Source: Xestospongia bergquistia (taxonomy: Eukaryota > Porifera > Demospongiae > Haplosclerida > Petrosiidae). From it: DNA of 64,000 bases. Positions 26,057-37,600 of this stretch are shown one piece after another. The stretch spans positions 7,813,501 to 7,877,500 of the forward strand of contig OZ014411.1 of assembly GCA_963965975.1 (NCBI GenBank), in the 5' to 3' direction. The notes beneath the pieces are model-generated. The model was not told the DNA's origin. It searched no databases and saw nothing but the letters and a program-made list of their open reading frames with translations. Made by a program: the position numbers and the translations under genes. Positions within the stretch are counted from its first letter, which is position 1. Every line of letters begins with the position of its first letter.

Positions 26057-28262
26057 TTTCCCTTATAGGGGATAATTTTTCAGATAACAATGATAAATTT
26101 TTAAACAATATCTTAAAGTTAGATGAACCTACTCCATATGGTCGATGATGGTAATCTGGAAGCCCAAACTATTGTAGGCATTGCATATAATATGCTTAGT
26201 GTACTCTTAACTGACATATATGCAGATCAATACGTTGCAATTAAACAAAAATGTGGATTGTGGTAGAACGAGTCCAAACTAGGAATGGGAAGTATATTTC
26301 ACAAAATAGCCACAATCACTACTCAGCATATCAGCTTATGAGTGGGAGTGCTTGAGTCATGAGACCTGTCAAGTAAAAAGAACACTAAAAATACTAAAGA
26401 TTGGTCCTAATTACACCAAATTGTTTAAAAAGCTATGTGTTACCAAATAAACAAAATCTGGAAGAGCTATCAGCTGACCATACAATTAAGTATCCTCTAA
26501 AACTCAAGACTTATTTTATCTGTATTTGTTGGTTATGTATCTGTTATTCCCTCCTGGTTTTCCTATAGGGGGTTAGGCTGGCAACAGCTACATTATATTT
26601 TCCATTTTGTATAGCTTTCTCTTTCTATTTTAATGACAAGAAGGTTTTCAACTGTTCCTTCAAGTTTAATCACTTGATTTATTGAGAAGTGATCGAGGGA
26701 TTTATCTCACAAGACCCCTGTAACAGGAACAGCTGACAGCTTAACAATTAGTTCATCTCAATGCGAATTTGTAAGAGAAGTCTCAGTCAACACATAAGAA
26801 CCCAACATCCAGCTGAAGCCGCTGACAAAAGAGACCAGGAGGCATCATAATCCAATCAAACCTTTGGTCTGCCCAACAGCATTACAACACCTTGGTCCCT
26901 CCTCCAACATCAAATTGGCTGAAATAATTGGCACAAAAAATGCCAAACAAGTCGGTAGCACAAGATCATCTTTTTAAGAAACAACCCAAATTGGCTGTCT
27001 GAGGCACAAGTTACCTCATGTGATCTACCATCTCAACACGAAACTCTATCTTTAGAAGGAAGAACTATCACACCTTCTGACATTACAATAAACCAACTCC
27101 AACAAACCCTCCTTCAGAGGAGGCCATAAGTTATAATTGTTAGAAAGGTTCTGTAAACATTAATGCAGTCCTCTTTATACCCTTTATCTCTTTCAATGTA
27201 AACTCAACACCAATAACTCAAACCCCCTTGTCCACCTAATCAGATCACTTCTGGGGATCCTTCACCGTCCAAGGACAACAATCAAGGTACCTCAAACCCA
27301 CTAAACATAATGGACATTAACAGCTCTACCAAGACACAACCCATCAAGCAAGACTCTCCCAGATGCTACAAGCTAAGGACCAAGGCCGTGCTTTCCATCA
27401 TATTAGTAAATCTCCAGTCAGTAACGACTGGATTCAGGATGGGAAGTATTTGTCTTTCGTGGAATACAGGTTTGCCATCAGAGCACGTCTTAACATCTTA
27501 CCAACCAAGATGGTGGCAAGAAGGGCGGGGAAGTCTCAATTGGACACAAAATGTCGAAAGTGCAAACTCCAACCAGAAACTCTGAGACATATGCTAAACG
27601 CCTGTACACCAAATACTGGCCTAATGAGGGAAAGACACAATAAGATCTTGGAGAGACTGATAAAAGCCGTCCCCTATGATCTAGGGGACAAGTTTAAGGA
27701 GCCGTTGGGTTTTCCAGGTGACCTCAGACCGGATCTAGTAGTCCATAATCGTAAATCTGGTGAAGTTACCATAATAGATGTGACGATCCCTTTTGAGAGT
27801 GATAAGGACGCCTCTGATAAAGCTAGGAACGAGAAGGCTCAAAAATATTCTCCCCTGGTGACCTGGTACCAAGAGCAGGAGCACAATAAAAACGTCTACT
27901 ATGAGACTTTTGTAGTAGGTGCACTGGGATCTTGGGACCCTCTAAACAAAACCACCCTATCAAGACTAAAGATTGGTAACAGTTATGCGAAGCTCTTTAA
28001 GAAACTATGTGTTATTGACTCAATCAAAGGATCATACAGAATTTGGATCTCTAGCCGATAATCCAACTTAATATCCTGGAAAATTAAAACTTACCTTATA
28101 CAATATTCTATCATATTTTATTTATTTTGTTTTGTTTCCTATAACTTTTTTGTTTTTTTTTTCCTATTCCATCGAGGGGTTTGGCTGGCGACAGCCACAC
28201 TATACTTTGTTTTCCACTTTGTTTGTGTATAGCCCTGTCTTTATTGTATGAAGAATTGTTTA
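26057..28262 (+). mobile_element. RLE non-LTR retrotransposon, internally deleted, abutting U2 sequence
   Basis: Order on the plus strand: leader (26,057-26,530); an embedded 3'-end-like segment with GGGGGTTAGGCTGGCAACAG and the 83-bp U2-like CTGTTCC piece (26,560-26,736); an N-terminal finger tail (KRSLSQHIRTQHPAEAADKR at about 26,770); stop-rich sequence; the nuclease ORF (27,363-28,061); and a 3' UTR (28,062-28,262) with a GGCTGGCGACAGCCAC hairpin near 28,180. The 3' end runs straight into U2-like copy 3. RT is missing, so the copy cannot be autonomous. R2/NeSL-type RLE elements are known to be target-specific, and the Utopia lineage is known to target U2 genes; placement in that lineage is an inference. 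Confidence 0.75.
27363..28061 (+). pseudogene. C-terminal part of RLE retrotransposon protein (zinc finger + PD-(D/E)xK endonuclease)
   Basis: Open for 232 residues. Near residue 61 it has a CCHC-type finger (CRKCKLQPETLRHMLNACTP, followed by MRERHNKI). Near residue 125 comes the nuclease core LRPDLVVHNRKSGEVTIIDV then TIPFESD, with the PD and the Asp of the IIDV strand, and a conserved KAQKY lysine/tyrosine helix. In R2/NeSL-type elements this domain nicks the target DNA. The frame ends naturally (WISSR, stop). The RT that should precede the finger is absent and the upstream DNA is stop-rich, so this is the tail of a truncated element. The upstream part of the frame (FHHISKSPVSNDWIQDGKYL) may belong to the RT C-terminal region. 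Confidence 0.88.
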
Positions 28263-28412
28263 AAACTGTTCTTTCGAGTTTAATAGCTCGAATGAGGATA
28301 ATGCATCCTCAAGCTATTAACCCCAATTTTTCTACTAGGAGTTGTGTGTGAAGCTTGCTTCCCTCACTCCACGGGTTGCCCTGGTATTGCAGTACATCCA
28401 GGTGTGGCCCAC
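28263..28412 (+). ncRNA. U2 snRNA-like sequence, copy 3 (5' truncated at the branchpoint region)
   Basis: Matches copies 1 and 2 from AACTGTTCTTTCGAG to the end of stem-loop IV but lacks about the first 35 nt. Its left edge is the 3' end of the RLE element. This is the expected picture of a U2 gene interrupted by a retroelement, with the downstream half of U2 retained. It cannot give a functional U2. Confidence 0.85.
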
Positions 28413-28672
28413 TTCCCCTTATAGGGATAATTTTTAGCTTTCTCTTTCTATTTTAATGACAAGAATGTTTTCAACTGTTCCTTCAAGTTTAATCACTTGA
28501 TTTATTGAGAAGTGATCGAGGGATTTATCTCATAAGACCCCTGTAACAGGAACAGTAAAGCTGGATGAACCTACTCTTTGTCTATAAGTACTTTCCACAC
28601 GGTCGATGACGATAATCTAGAAGCCCAAAATATTGTAGGTATTTGTATATAATATGCCTAGTGTACTCTTAA
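28413..28672 (+). mobile_element. RLE element end fragments (3'-end piece, then leader piece)
   Basis: 28,436-28,556 repeats 26,610-26,733 (element 3' tail plus the 83-bp CTGTTCC...GGAACAG U2-like segment). 28,557-28,672 repeats the element leader (compare 26,117-26,213). It contains no coding content. It suggests several rounds of insertion at the same kind of site. Confidence 0.75.
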
Positions 28673-28760
28673 CTCTCCCTCTCCATTGTACCTTCTCTTT
28701 TCAAAGAGGTTAGTTAAAGTAACTAATATGTGTGTTTATTTTATCATGTCATTTTAGCTC

Positions 28761-29528
28761 AAAGATCTACCAATCACTATAAAATGTGATGTATATAGTT
28801 ATATTTAATAAAACATATCTGGTAGAATATTCTATGAACATATCAGATAGTTTGTTAGCTCCTCAACATCAATTCCGTACTCTCTCTATTATCTTCAGTA
28901 ATAGTGTTGGACAGAGTGATCCATGGCTATTTACTTTAAGTAAGATAGAGTGACATCATGAAAGACTATGTCAGTTATTATTATAATAATACTATATCGT
29001 TATTTTAATATATAGATACTACTCCCACTATACAAAGTTATTCTACAATAGTCATACCATCAACTACTAATATAATACAATGTTTGGATCTGAGAGTTTT
29101 CCTAGTATATTAATAATATAATTAAATATTTATATATAGATTTTAAATTTTTGTATAAACTTTCAGTAAGTATTGTTGATCCTTTATCACATCTTCATCT
29201 TCTCCCTTACCAGCTGTTGCTCCCAGAGGAGCTACAAGACCTAGACCAATGTTCAAGATTTTGGATGGCACTCCAACCCCTCATGTAGGTCTAGACAGTT
29301 GAGATGAAAATCGTCCTACCTTACGACTAAAGTCTGATGGACAAGCAATAGTCGAAGATGCTGTGAATCATTGTGATGTTATATGATGTCATCTGATATC
29401 ATTGCTATAGATGTCATTGTGGACGAAGCAAGCTATTGAGAGAGTTTATGATTTATTGGAAAGTTTTATAGGTATCCAAGGCAAAGAATTAGGTAAGGAG
29501 ACATCTCTAGTTTATTTAAAGATCTCTC

Positions 29529-29559
<31 letters not shown>

Positions 29560-29686
29560 CTTCTCTCCTAAATATAACTATAACTATATACATCACATTT
29601 TATAGTGATTCATAGAATATTCTACCGGATATGTTTTATTAAATATAACTATATACATCACATTTTATAGTGATTGGTAGATCTTT
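28761..29686. repeat. 78-bp inverted terminal repeats enclosing about 770 bp
   Basis: 28,761-28,838 and 29,609-29,686 are reverse complements with one mismatch seen; outer ends are AAAGATCTACCAATC and its complement. Part of the right repeat (AAATATAACTATATACATC and following bases) is tandemly duplicated just inside, at about 29,567-29,610. This resembles a non-autonomous DNA transposon, but the interior holds exon-like sequence (29,208-29,380, reading GATRPRPMFKILDGTPTPHV in one frame, ended by a stop) and a CT-rich tract (29,530-29,565). No target-site duplication was recognised. Confidence 0.65.
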
Positions 29687-30420
29687 GATCTTCCTTGTGA
29701 CAAAATGACAGTAGATGATTTTGCTATTGGTATTGATGAAAGCTCTTTAGCAGATTTTGAATTTCCAAATGATTTTATCTTGGATATGTCGACAGCTATT
29801 GACTCCACCCACACAGCTTGTATCTAAAATATACTATCTATTATTTATAATTGATGGCAATCCTAACTTATTTATTTTGCATTTATATTATTAGACAAGT
29901 ATTACAGATTATAATTATCAATTAATAATAATTATTCATAACACGTTATTAACCACACCTCTTACTAAAGTTACAAAACCACACCCATAATAATTGTTTA
30001 TAATTTGACACCAGTGACCCGTGTTTTGTGTACCGGTTGACACCAGATAGCCACGATGGAGTATCCGACTAGGTGTCTGGCCAGCACCTCGAAGGGTCAA
30101 AGTCGGGGATCGGCTGGCCACCGGTTCTAGTGTTGTCGGCTCCTTGCGACGGGAATGTGTAGGACAAGTTCACGATCTGTAATTGCGTGGATGTATGTCT
30201 TGATTCCTCTAGCCTGGAGTTTTGTCTTTTTTTTTAATTTTTAAAAATCTTTTTTTCTTCATTCTTTTGGTGTTTTTTTGTATTTTTTAACTATAAACAA
30301 AATCCATCAAACCAAAGACGTTAAATTGATTAAGTTAAAAAATAAATTTAATATTTTACAGCTCAAACAAAGTGGGTTCAATAAATAGAGGAGCATAAAC
30401 TATATTCTTTCTCTCTCTTT
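29687..30420. other. Possible terminal exon, then unassigned GC-richer sequence
   Basis: 29,681-29,827 reads open to a TAA: IFDLPCDKMTVDDFAIGIDE, then SSLADFEFPNDFILDMSTAI. An acceptor-like TTGGTAG precedes it. No family is recognised and no confident upstream exons were found. 29,990-30,180 is GC-rich for the contig and contains several short inverted motifs (for example around ACCGGTTGACACCAG); I cannot assign it. Confidence 0.35.
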
Positions 30421-30424
30421 CTAG

Positions 30425-30938
30425 TCGGTTGCATAGTTCTTATGAAGTAGCACGACATACAGTTCTATTGTTGAGAGATTTAGTTAGTATCAAAAACCAA
30501 ATGGTCCAATCCTAGGTACACTCCTTATAAAATTACTCAATTAACTAATTAGAGTTGCTATGGTAACAGTGAATTAATAGAACGGCTACAGGTTTATGGG
30601 AAAAGAATTATTGATGCTCAACCAGGAGGTATTCCCTTTATAATTATTTATTAATAAAATTTTATTTTATTATAATGTAGAGAGTACTGTGGGTAATATG
30701 GTCAGAAAAGGTATGTAATTGAATAAGGAAATATTATTATTTTATTTTGTTCAGTATTGAAAATTATCCGGGAAGAATTTGCAAGGCAAGTTCTAATTAG
30801 TGCCTATTTTATCCTATTGATAATGCAGATGTTCAAGAGGATCAGACAAATGACTTTAATGAGGGAGGGTATGAACATGAACAATACAGGATGCAGGGGG
30901 AGTGGCTAGATTATTTTGCTGACAGTGATAACACTTGA
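30425..30938 (+). pseudogene. EIF2B2: eIF2B beta-like gene, N-terminal exons only, broken
   Basis: Successive small exons read RLHSSYEVARHTVLLLRDLV, then GNSELIERLQVYGKRIIDAQ, then ESTVGNMVRK plus VLKIIREEFARQ, then an acidic VQEDQTNDFNEGGYEHEQYR. They follow the N-terminal helical domain of eIF2B beta (human family pattern TTVGNMVRRVLKIIREEY). eIF2B is the guanine-nucleotide exchange factor of eIF2 in translation initiation. Signs of decay: the first exon reads into TAG exactly at its best donor, the donor after EEFARQ appears mutated (CAAG followed by TT, not GT), and the catalytic Rossmann-like C-terminal half is absent before the next gene. Introns are about 40-60 nt. Confidence 0.8.
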
Positions 30939-31207
30939 GTCTTTGGATTTGTATTATCAAAGGTGAGTCTTCTTTAAACTTAATCTTCTGTAAGATATAT
31001 ATAGCACACAAAGACATACTACACATGATTTCAGTCTGTGAGATCATTTTCTGGTCTATTTTTAATCTACATTTTTTACCATAAATAGATTTGCTATGCC
31101 TTTGAAAGTAAGAAAAATTCAATATTTACATTGTAATATTTGTTGTTTATTGCAATTGGGTCAAATATACTAATATATATTTTGTCATTAAAACTTAAAG
31201 TTCATAC

Positions 31208-32830
31208 ATGTTATATAATATGTCAGTACTTTTATTATTTGTTTATAGGTTTGTGTTGTTTATAGTGATCATAACATTCCTACAATTGAAATGTATTATA
31301 AGTCATGATGCTAGTAAGGAGATGACAATATCTAATAGTATTATTACTATCTTGTCTTCTCTCTTAGTGATATTATTCATCCATTATCTGTAATTGTTAC
31401 TGTAAACTCAGGACAAGTTAACTTCACTTGTGAAGCGAGAGCACAATTCATAAACTTTCTTGTCAACAATACACCAGCTGATGATGCTAATATTGCAACT
31501 AAAGAGTTTCATCATCAAGTTACAGAACATGTCAATAATACAATAAGAAGAAGAGTTTTATTAGTTGATCCAATAGAAGGAAACAATAATACTAATGTTT
31601 CTTGTGTTGCCATTACTACATCACCATCATTAACTGATGATACTAGCAACACTGCATTATTATTAATTCAAGGTATATATCATGTACTATATCTATAACT
31701 ACATTTATTTTATTATCTTATTATAGGTTTATTAGATGGTGTTAGAGATCTAACTGTTAATATTACTAGTATAATGCAGTAATATTATCTTGGTCTACTC
31801 CATATACTCTTGATAATACATATATTAATGGCTACAATATTACTATTACTAATACACTAACAAATGGAATAGAGACATATTTCACAGAGTCCCTACAATT
31901 ATCATATCAAAGTGGATCTAATGAAACTAATCCTTTTACTGAAATAATAGTAGATATATTTGCTATTAATACAGCTGGTAATGGTGTCATATCTAATGTA
32001 TCCTTTTATTTCCCAAAAGGTATATTCTTAATTATCTATTATGATATATTATTAATAGTAAACAAAGTATTTATACCTGTATTATATTAATTTTATTTTC
32101 ACTTTCTATTACAGTACCTCAAAACAGTTCATTAATATCTGTGACTATTACTTCAGTAGTATTGGGAAACATGGTCCATATTATTATATCTGTTAATATA
32201 AGATATTATAATGACAATAGATATATTAATAATGTATGTTTATATATGAGTTAAATATATACACAATATAGCTTAATATATAACTCATTTCTACATGTAC
32301 TGGTATACAATAGTCTATATAGTTAACATAGTATGTACTAATAAAAAAAATTATATTACATACATCAGTATATAATAATACACACAATATATAGATAATA
32401 TAAACCTTACTAATTGATAACATTACTGTTATGGTATCTTCAGATGATTTCCGTATATGAGCATTACCACTCACTTCGAACATTTCTATTAGGTAACTCA
32501 CCTTTGTCCTGGAGAATATCCTACTAATGCTATAGTAGATATGATACATGTAATATAATCTAATTATATTATATTATAGAGTGTAATAGTATTGATGATG
32601 ATATAACTATACAACATAATATATCATATGAAGATACTAAACAATATCAGATAACAACGACACAGAATACATCTTATGAACTTGTAACAATAACACCTGA
32701 TTATGTTAATATCAGACCAGAAAAACATTTAGAAGAATACACTGGTATTAGAAAAAGACAAATAAGGACAAAGACAAGAGCATTACCACTCACTTCAAAC
32801 ATTAGACGCTTTTTATATCCATCAACCTAA
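31208..32830 (+). pseudogene. Ig/FN3 single-pass receptor gene with frameshift
   Basis: Exons in order: a hydrophobic leader (MSVLLLFVYRFVLFIVIITF, from 31,208); an Ig-like domain exon (about 31,368-31,672; VTVNSGQVNFTCEARA ... NVSCVAITTSP with the two domain cysteines); an FN3-like exon (about 31,727-32,020; SWSTPYTLDNTYINGYNITI, GNGVISNVSFYF); a hydrophobic exon (about 32,116-32,235; probable membrane segment); and a tail exon (32,581-32,830) ending FLYPST and stop. In the FN3 exon the frame is lost by a one-base deletion around 31,778 (reads IMQ and stop, while NIILVWST/AVILSWST continues one frame over). It would be a cell-surface receptor of unknown ligand. The tail exon is duplicated at 21,766. 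Confidence 0.7.
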
Positions 32831-34253
32831 TTTATAGTTCTTTTTATTAGTGGTGAATTATAGCAGAGCCTAGAGAAAATCCACTTGACTCTAGTATTGT
32901 TCAAAAGGATACTCAGTCTCATCAGCTATAGCAATGGTGATATGTATAGTTATAGTAATAGCACCAACAGCTATTAAGCAAACAAGGAAATACTGGAGGT
33001 ACTCAAATTTTTAAATAATTACCATTTTAACCATAAATAATATATTTTTTATCATGTCTTAATTTTTTAAACATAATTATTGTCAATATGAAAATTTGAA
33101 TACATCTAATAAACCAGTCAAACTTTTTAAACCAGTTAAAGAATTATTATCTGATAAAATTGATGCTATACTTTGTAATACCAATTGCATGTTTTATGTA
33201 TACCATACAACTTAAAAGAAGTTTGTGGAATATAAAACACTGACCAGTTATACCAACATTCCTTCCCAATGCTTAGTTAGATTTTATAAAAAAAGTTAAA
33301 TTTACAAAAAAACATGTTGTGTTGCCCAAACGATTCCTACTCGCTCACCCACTCAGGCTTCCACTTAGGCTCCAGGATTCCCTGCTATTGCTAGCTGGGA
33401 CCGCCACCTGGCTTGGTAACCCTCGTCCAAAGACGAGGTAATCCTGGCTGGAGCATCGCCCTAACTTAAAACCAGCCGTACGGGATTCCAGCTCTTAGGG
33501 AATTTCGCATTCAGGAACCGGGAACCACAAATACACCAGCCTCTTCTCGTTTAAAGGGAGACTACCAGCCCTATCCTAGTCGGCCTTTCGGATACTCCGT
33601 AGAGTATGCTGGTAACCATCTCAGAGGTCTGATGCATTGCAGAACGCTGGCCCACAACACAACCTATCCAAGGTTGTTTTCGTTTCCTTTTATATGTACT
33701 GCAGATTTTGTCTTCATGCTCTTGTGGGGCGCAAACTTGTCGATTATGAATCTCATTAACGGTAACTATGAATATGTTTAATGGCAGACAGCCACTGACG
33801 AGTCTAACTAAAACCAACTACTTTTAGTTAAATTTAAATACTTTAAGTCACACAAAAGCAACTAGAAACCCATAGCTTCACAAGCAACTACATAATGGTT
33901 ATTGAATTATTGTTTTAAGAGTTTTGCATAATTTGAAGGGACACATCTACAATATCCAATATTCACTATCAACAATGGGAAACAGCTTAATGTAATACAA
34001 GTGTCATCTTGCATACAAAATCAAAAGTCAACAGAAAACTGCCATCCAATAAGAGATGCATATTATTTTATTATGTTTATATATCTTTAATAAAATAATG
34101 TTATAAATTAATATTAGTACAAACTACACATGCAGTATGACATTTGGAATAAATAATTAATGACATACCTTACTATATAAGTCATATACAAATAAAAAAA
34201 TTTGTGATAACAATATTGATTGTTGTATGTATCAGTACGTAGTTAAAGTAAAA
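32720..34253. repeat. Duplicated segment 2 (pairs with 21,766-23,310)
   Basis: Same content as segment 1: receptor tail, AT-rich stretch, then the GC-richer core at 33,320-33,840. The core is almost base-for-base identical to 22,360-22,880, including a hairpin-like CCTCGTCCAAAGACGAGG. This shows a recent duplication or gene conversion. It lies directly downstream of channel copy B. Confidence 0.85.
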
Positions 34254-34610
34254 ATTATATATCAAAGTAAAGTACTAATGATATATCAATATGTTATCGT
34301 TATGTGCAAATAGTGAGGAAGATATTAAGGATGCATCCATCTATTTATTCGTCATTTACTTAGCCATTCATTTTTTATCTGTCCATTTTTTAATCTATTA
34401 TAATCTATTCAGTTTCAAAGCAATCATATATAGACAAAATTATATATATTATTTTATTTTTAAACAATATCATAGCTATAATAATAATAATAATATAATA
34501 ATAATATATAATATAGCAATAATAAAGAATTTGTCATGTAAAAAGGGAGACCACTACATGTAATAAAGTAACATCAGGAGGTTTTAAAAAACGTTCAACA
34601 AAATCATACA

Positions 34611-37600
34611 CTACTGTTTTTGCAACTTCTTTACAATTTTGACTATTTTGTTTAAGTGAATTTTTATTTGAACATCATGTGCCTCTTTCAACTTTTTACG
34701 TGTCATATTAACAGCATCTGTCAATTTCTTAACAATACTTTTTTCCGACTTCTCTAAACATGACAATAATTCTTGTTGATTTTCTTTAAATAATGCTTGC
34801 TGTGACTTTTGAGAAGTAGGTACAGCACCACCCAGAGTAATAGCTTTGTGAAGTGGAAAAAATTTAATGGACTTTTTAGTCTTTTTGAACTAAAAAAAGG
34901 TATATTAATATTAATTAGTGTTGATAACTATCCCATAAGAGATAACTACAAAATTACATGAAATTTTCATACACAAATAGTACTTACACATTCAAAGACA
35001 TATTTTTCTATAGCATTGTGATCATTTGGGTCCATTGAATGCAAATACAGGATGTAGTATATATAGTTGTACATGTTGTGTTCATTTTGATAATGGTGAT
35101 AGAATCCCTTTGAAAACATAGCAATAAACACAACACTTTGTTTGTTTTTACTTTTTCCTCAAAACTGTCACTGTCAATTCCACAAATAAAGCAATAATCT
35201 TTCTGGTCTTTGAGTGCTTTCTCCTAAAAATTTATAAACATAAATAGAATATTACTTATGAATATTTTAATACTTTTTCACTTCTAAGCTCAGAGAAACG
35301 ATCAACTAGAATAGCTACGATGACATTCATTCCAATAACAGTAACGATGACAAAGAATGACAAGTCAATGAAAGAACGCCAGCTGTATATGTGAAATGAA
35401 GGAGAATTCTGTCCTGTATAGCGCACTGGAATAGACTAAAAATTGAAGATAATACCTCCATTAAATTTGAATACAACTAAGACTATGCTATATAACGTAT
35501 CTGTATAAGTTGAAAGTAAGCAATCAGATTAAAATACTCACGGCTCCAAAGGTGTCCAAAAGCCCCTCTCTTATAACAGTGACATAGCATTCCCAGAGTG
35601 TATTACAATATAGATTATCATCAGGATTGAAGAAGTTAGACATGAAAGCAAATGAAAGGACAGCATAAATGAGTACAATACTTAGAATGAGCAATCCAAC
35701 AAATATCAGCTCTTTACCTAATAAAGGTTTATAAGCAGTGATTCTTACAACTTTGTATTATTACTGTACAGTGGTACACTTATCATTTACCTTTTCCACC
35801 AACTGCCTTTATAACATGTTGAATGACATCAACATTAATAAATATATATGGTAAGCATAAGCTATAGAAGTAACCAGATAATGTCAGGCCCAACAGTGAA
35901 CAGAAAGCAAACAACATCCTGTACATTGGATAGGTGCTAAAAAGATAAATGTCAAAGTATTGGCTGTCTTCTGGCCTTTCAAACCAAGCACATATTTGTT
36001 CACAGCACCATTTTAATAACTGCAGAACATTTAATGTCAATTTATGGGCCATTGTCTTTCTTTTTTGTTTTAATCTACATTGGTATATAGTTATATTTGT
36101 AGGATTGAACTACTTACAGATTCTCTTCAACTTTTTCAATGTGATTAATGCAGCGATTAAGTGCTCTATAATAATAAGACAATTACTAAAGCTTTTTTAT
36201 AATCAATATAGTCAAGAATGCAATAATTCTACTCTTATTGTTAAAACAAAGCACAAAACACTTGATTAATAAATTCTTAATGGAAACAAAAGTTCTGATA
36301 TAAGTATTACTTGATTAATTTTTGTAGAAATTCTAGTTCTTTAATGAATCTTAAGTTGTAACTATAAAAGTAAAAAAAATAAATGTATGAGAAACACTGA
36401 CTAATTTAACTATATAATATTCTCACAGCTTTTTTTGAATCCATGGAATTTTAAACTTGAAGTTAGGTAACTCCTTAACAAAGTATTCACACATCATCCA
36501 GACAGTGAAGAACAAATGAAGACCTCCAAATATATAATGGAGTTCTTTATACCATTGAGTCACTTCAGGATGTAGTATAAATGTGATACCATTGGTGATG
36601 TTATCTTGAGTTACGACATTACTGTAAAATAAAGGATACAGTATTCAATACTATTTTTATTTTCTTTCCTGTGTATGTAGACAATCATGATTATTGAAAT
36701 TGTTGGTCATTTATTAAAATAGTTCTGCTGTATAATATAAATTTATATTGTAGATAAGAACATATTTAATTTTTTACAGTATTATATAAAATATTATTAT
36801 AATATACAGAGTATTTGACAGTAAATTTTATCACTCAAATTTATCAATATTTTTTCTTTCTTGTTATTTTACCTTATAACTTCATGTAAACAGAGTCATT
36901 GAATTGTTTTGTAAGTATATGTAGATGTCAAAGTCAATATAACTTATTTATACCAAAGTTTACAAACTTTTTGTATCAGAAGAGTCAATTTAATCAATTC
37001 AGTTATTACCTTTGTCTTGGATAGAAATTGTTGGTCACAATATGAGGGAAAAAAACAAGAAACCAGGATTCTTGAGATCTGTAAAATTAATATAGTATTA
37101 AACAGATAAATATTTCAAACTATGCTATGAATATAGGTAAAGAAATAATTATGACTGAAACAAGACTAGCATAATGCTCATAATGTAACTATCATTTTAA
37201 AATAAATTTTGGATAGTTTTTAATAATTTTAAAGACAGTTAACTTACACAGATGGAACTTTAAGTATGGCAAGAAGGAATACATTTAGTAATATTGTCAA
37301 GAATGACAAAATCCAATGACGAAGGTTTCTGTAGAATTATATTATAAATACAAAGTTATGATTGTAGTACTTACGGTGCAAAAAGCAGTACTTCACCAAT
37401 GACCTTTTTTTTAAGTTTCACCTGTGTATGTGAGAAATGAGAACATAACCTATGCTATACAAAGTAACAAGTCTAGTGCTACAAATGTTTATTTCAAGTT
37501 CTTACAGTGTGATCATATTTTTTTAATTTAGAACCAGACCACTCTAGGAGGTCTTTCAATTTGCTCTCAGGAGAGTCACGTTTAATTTCATTTTGAATCT

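Noticed and set aside
36075-36269. 106-aa plus ORF starting at 35,949, opposite the channel gene
   Set aside because: Antisense shadow of TM-region exons and an intron; no independent support.
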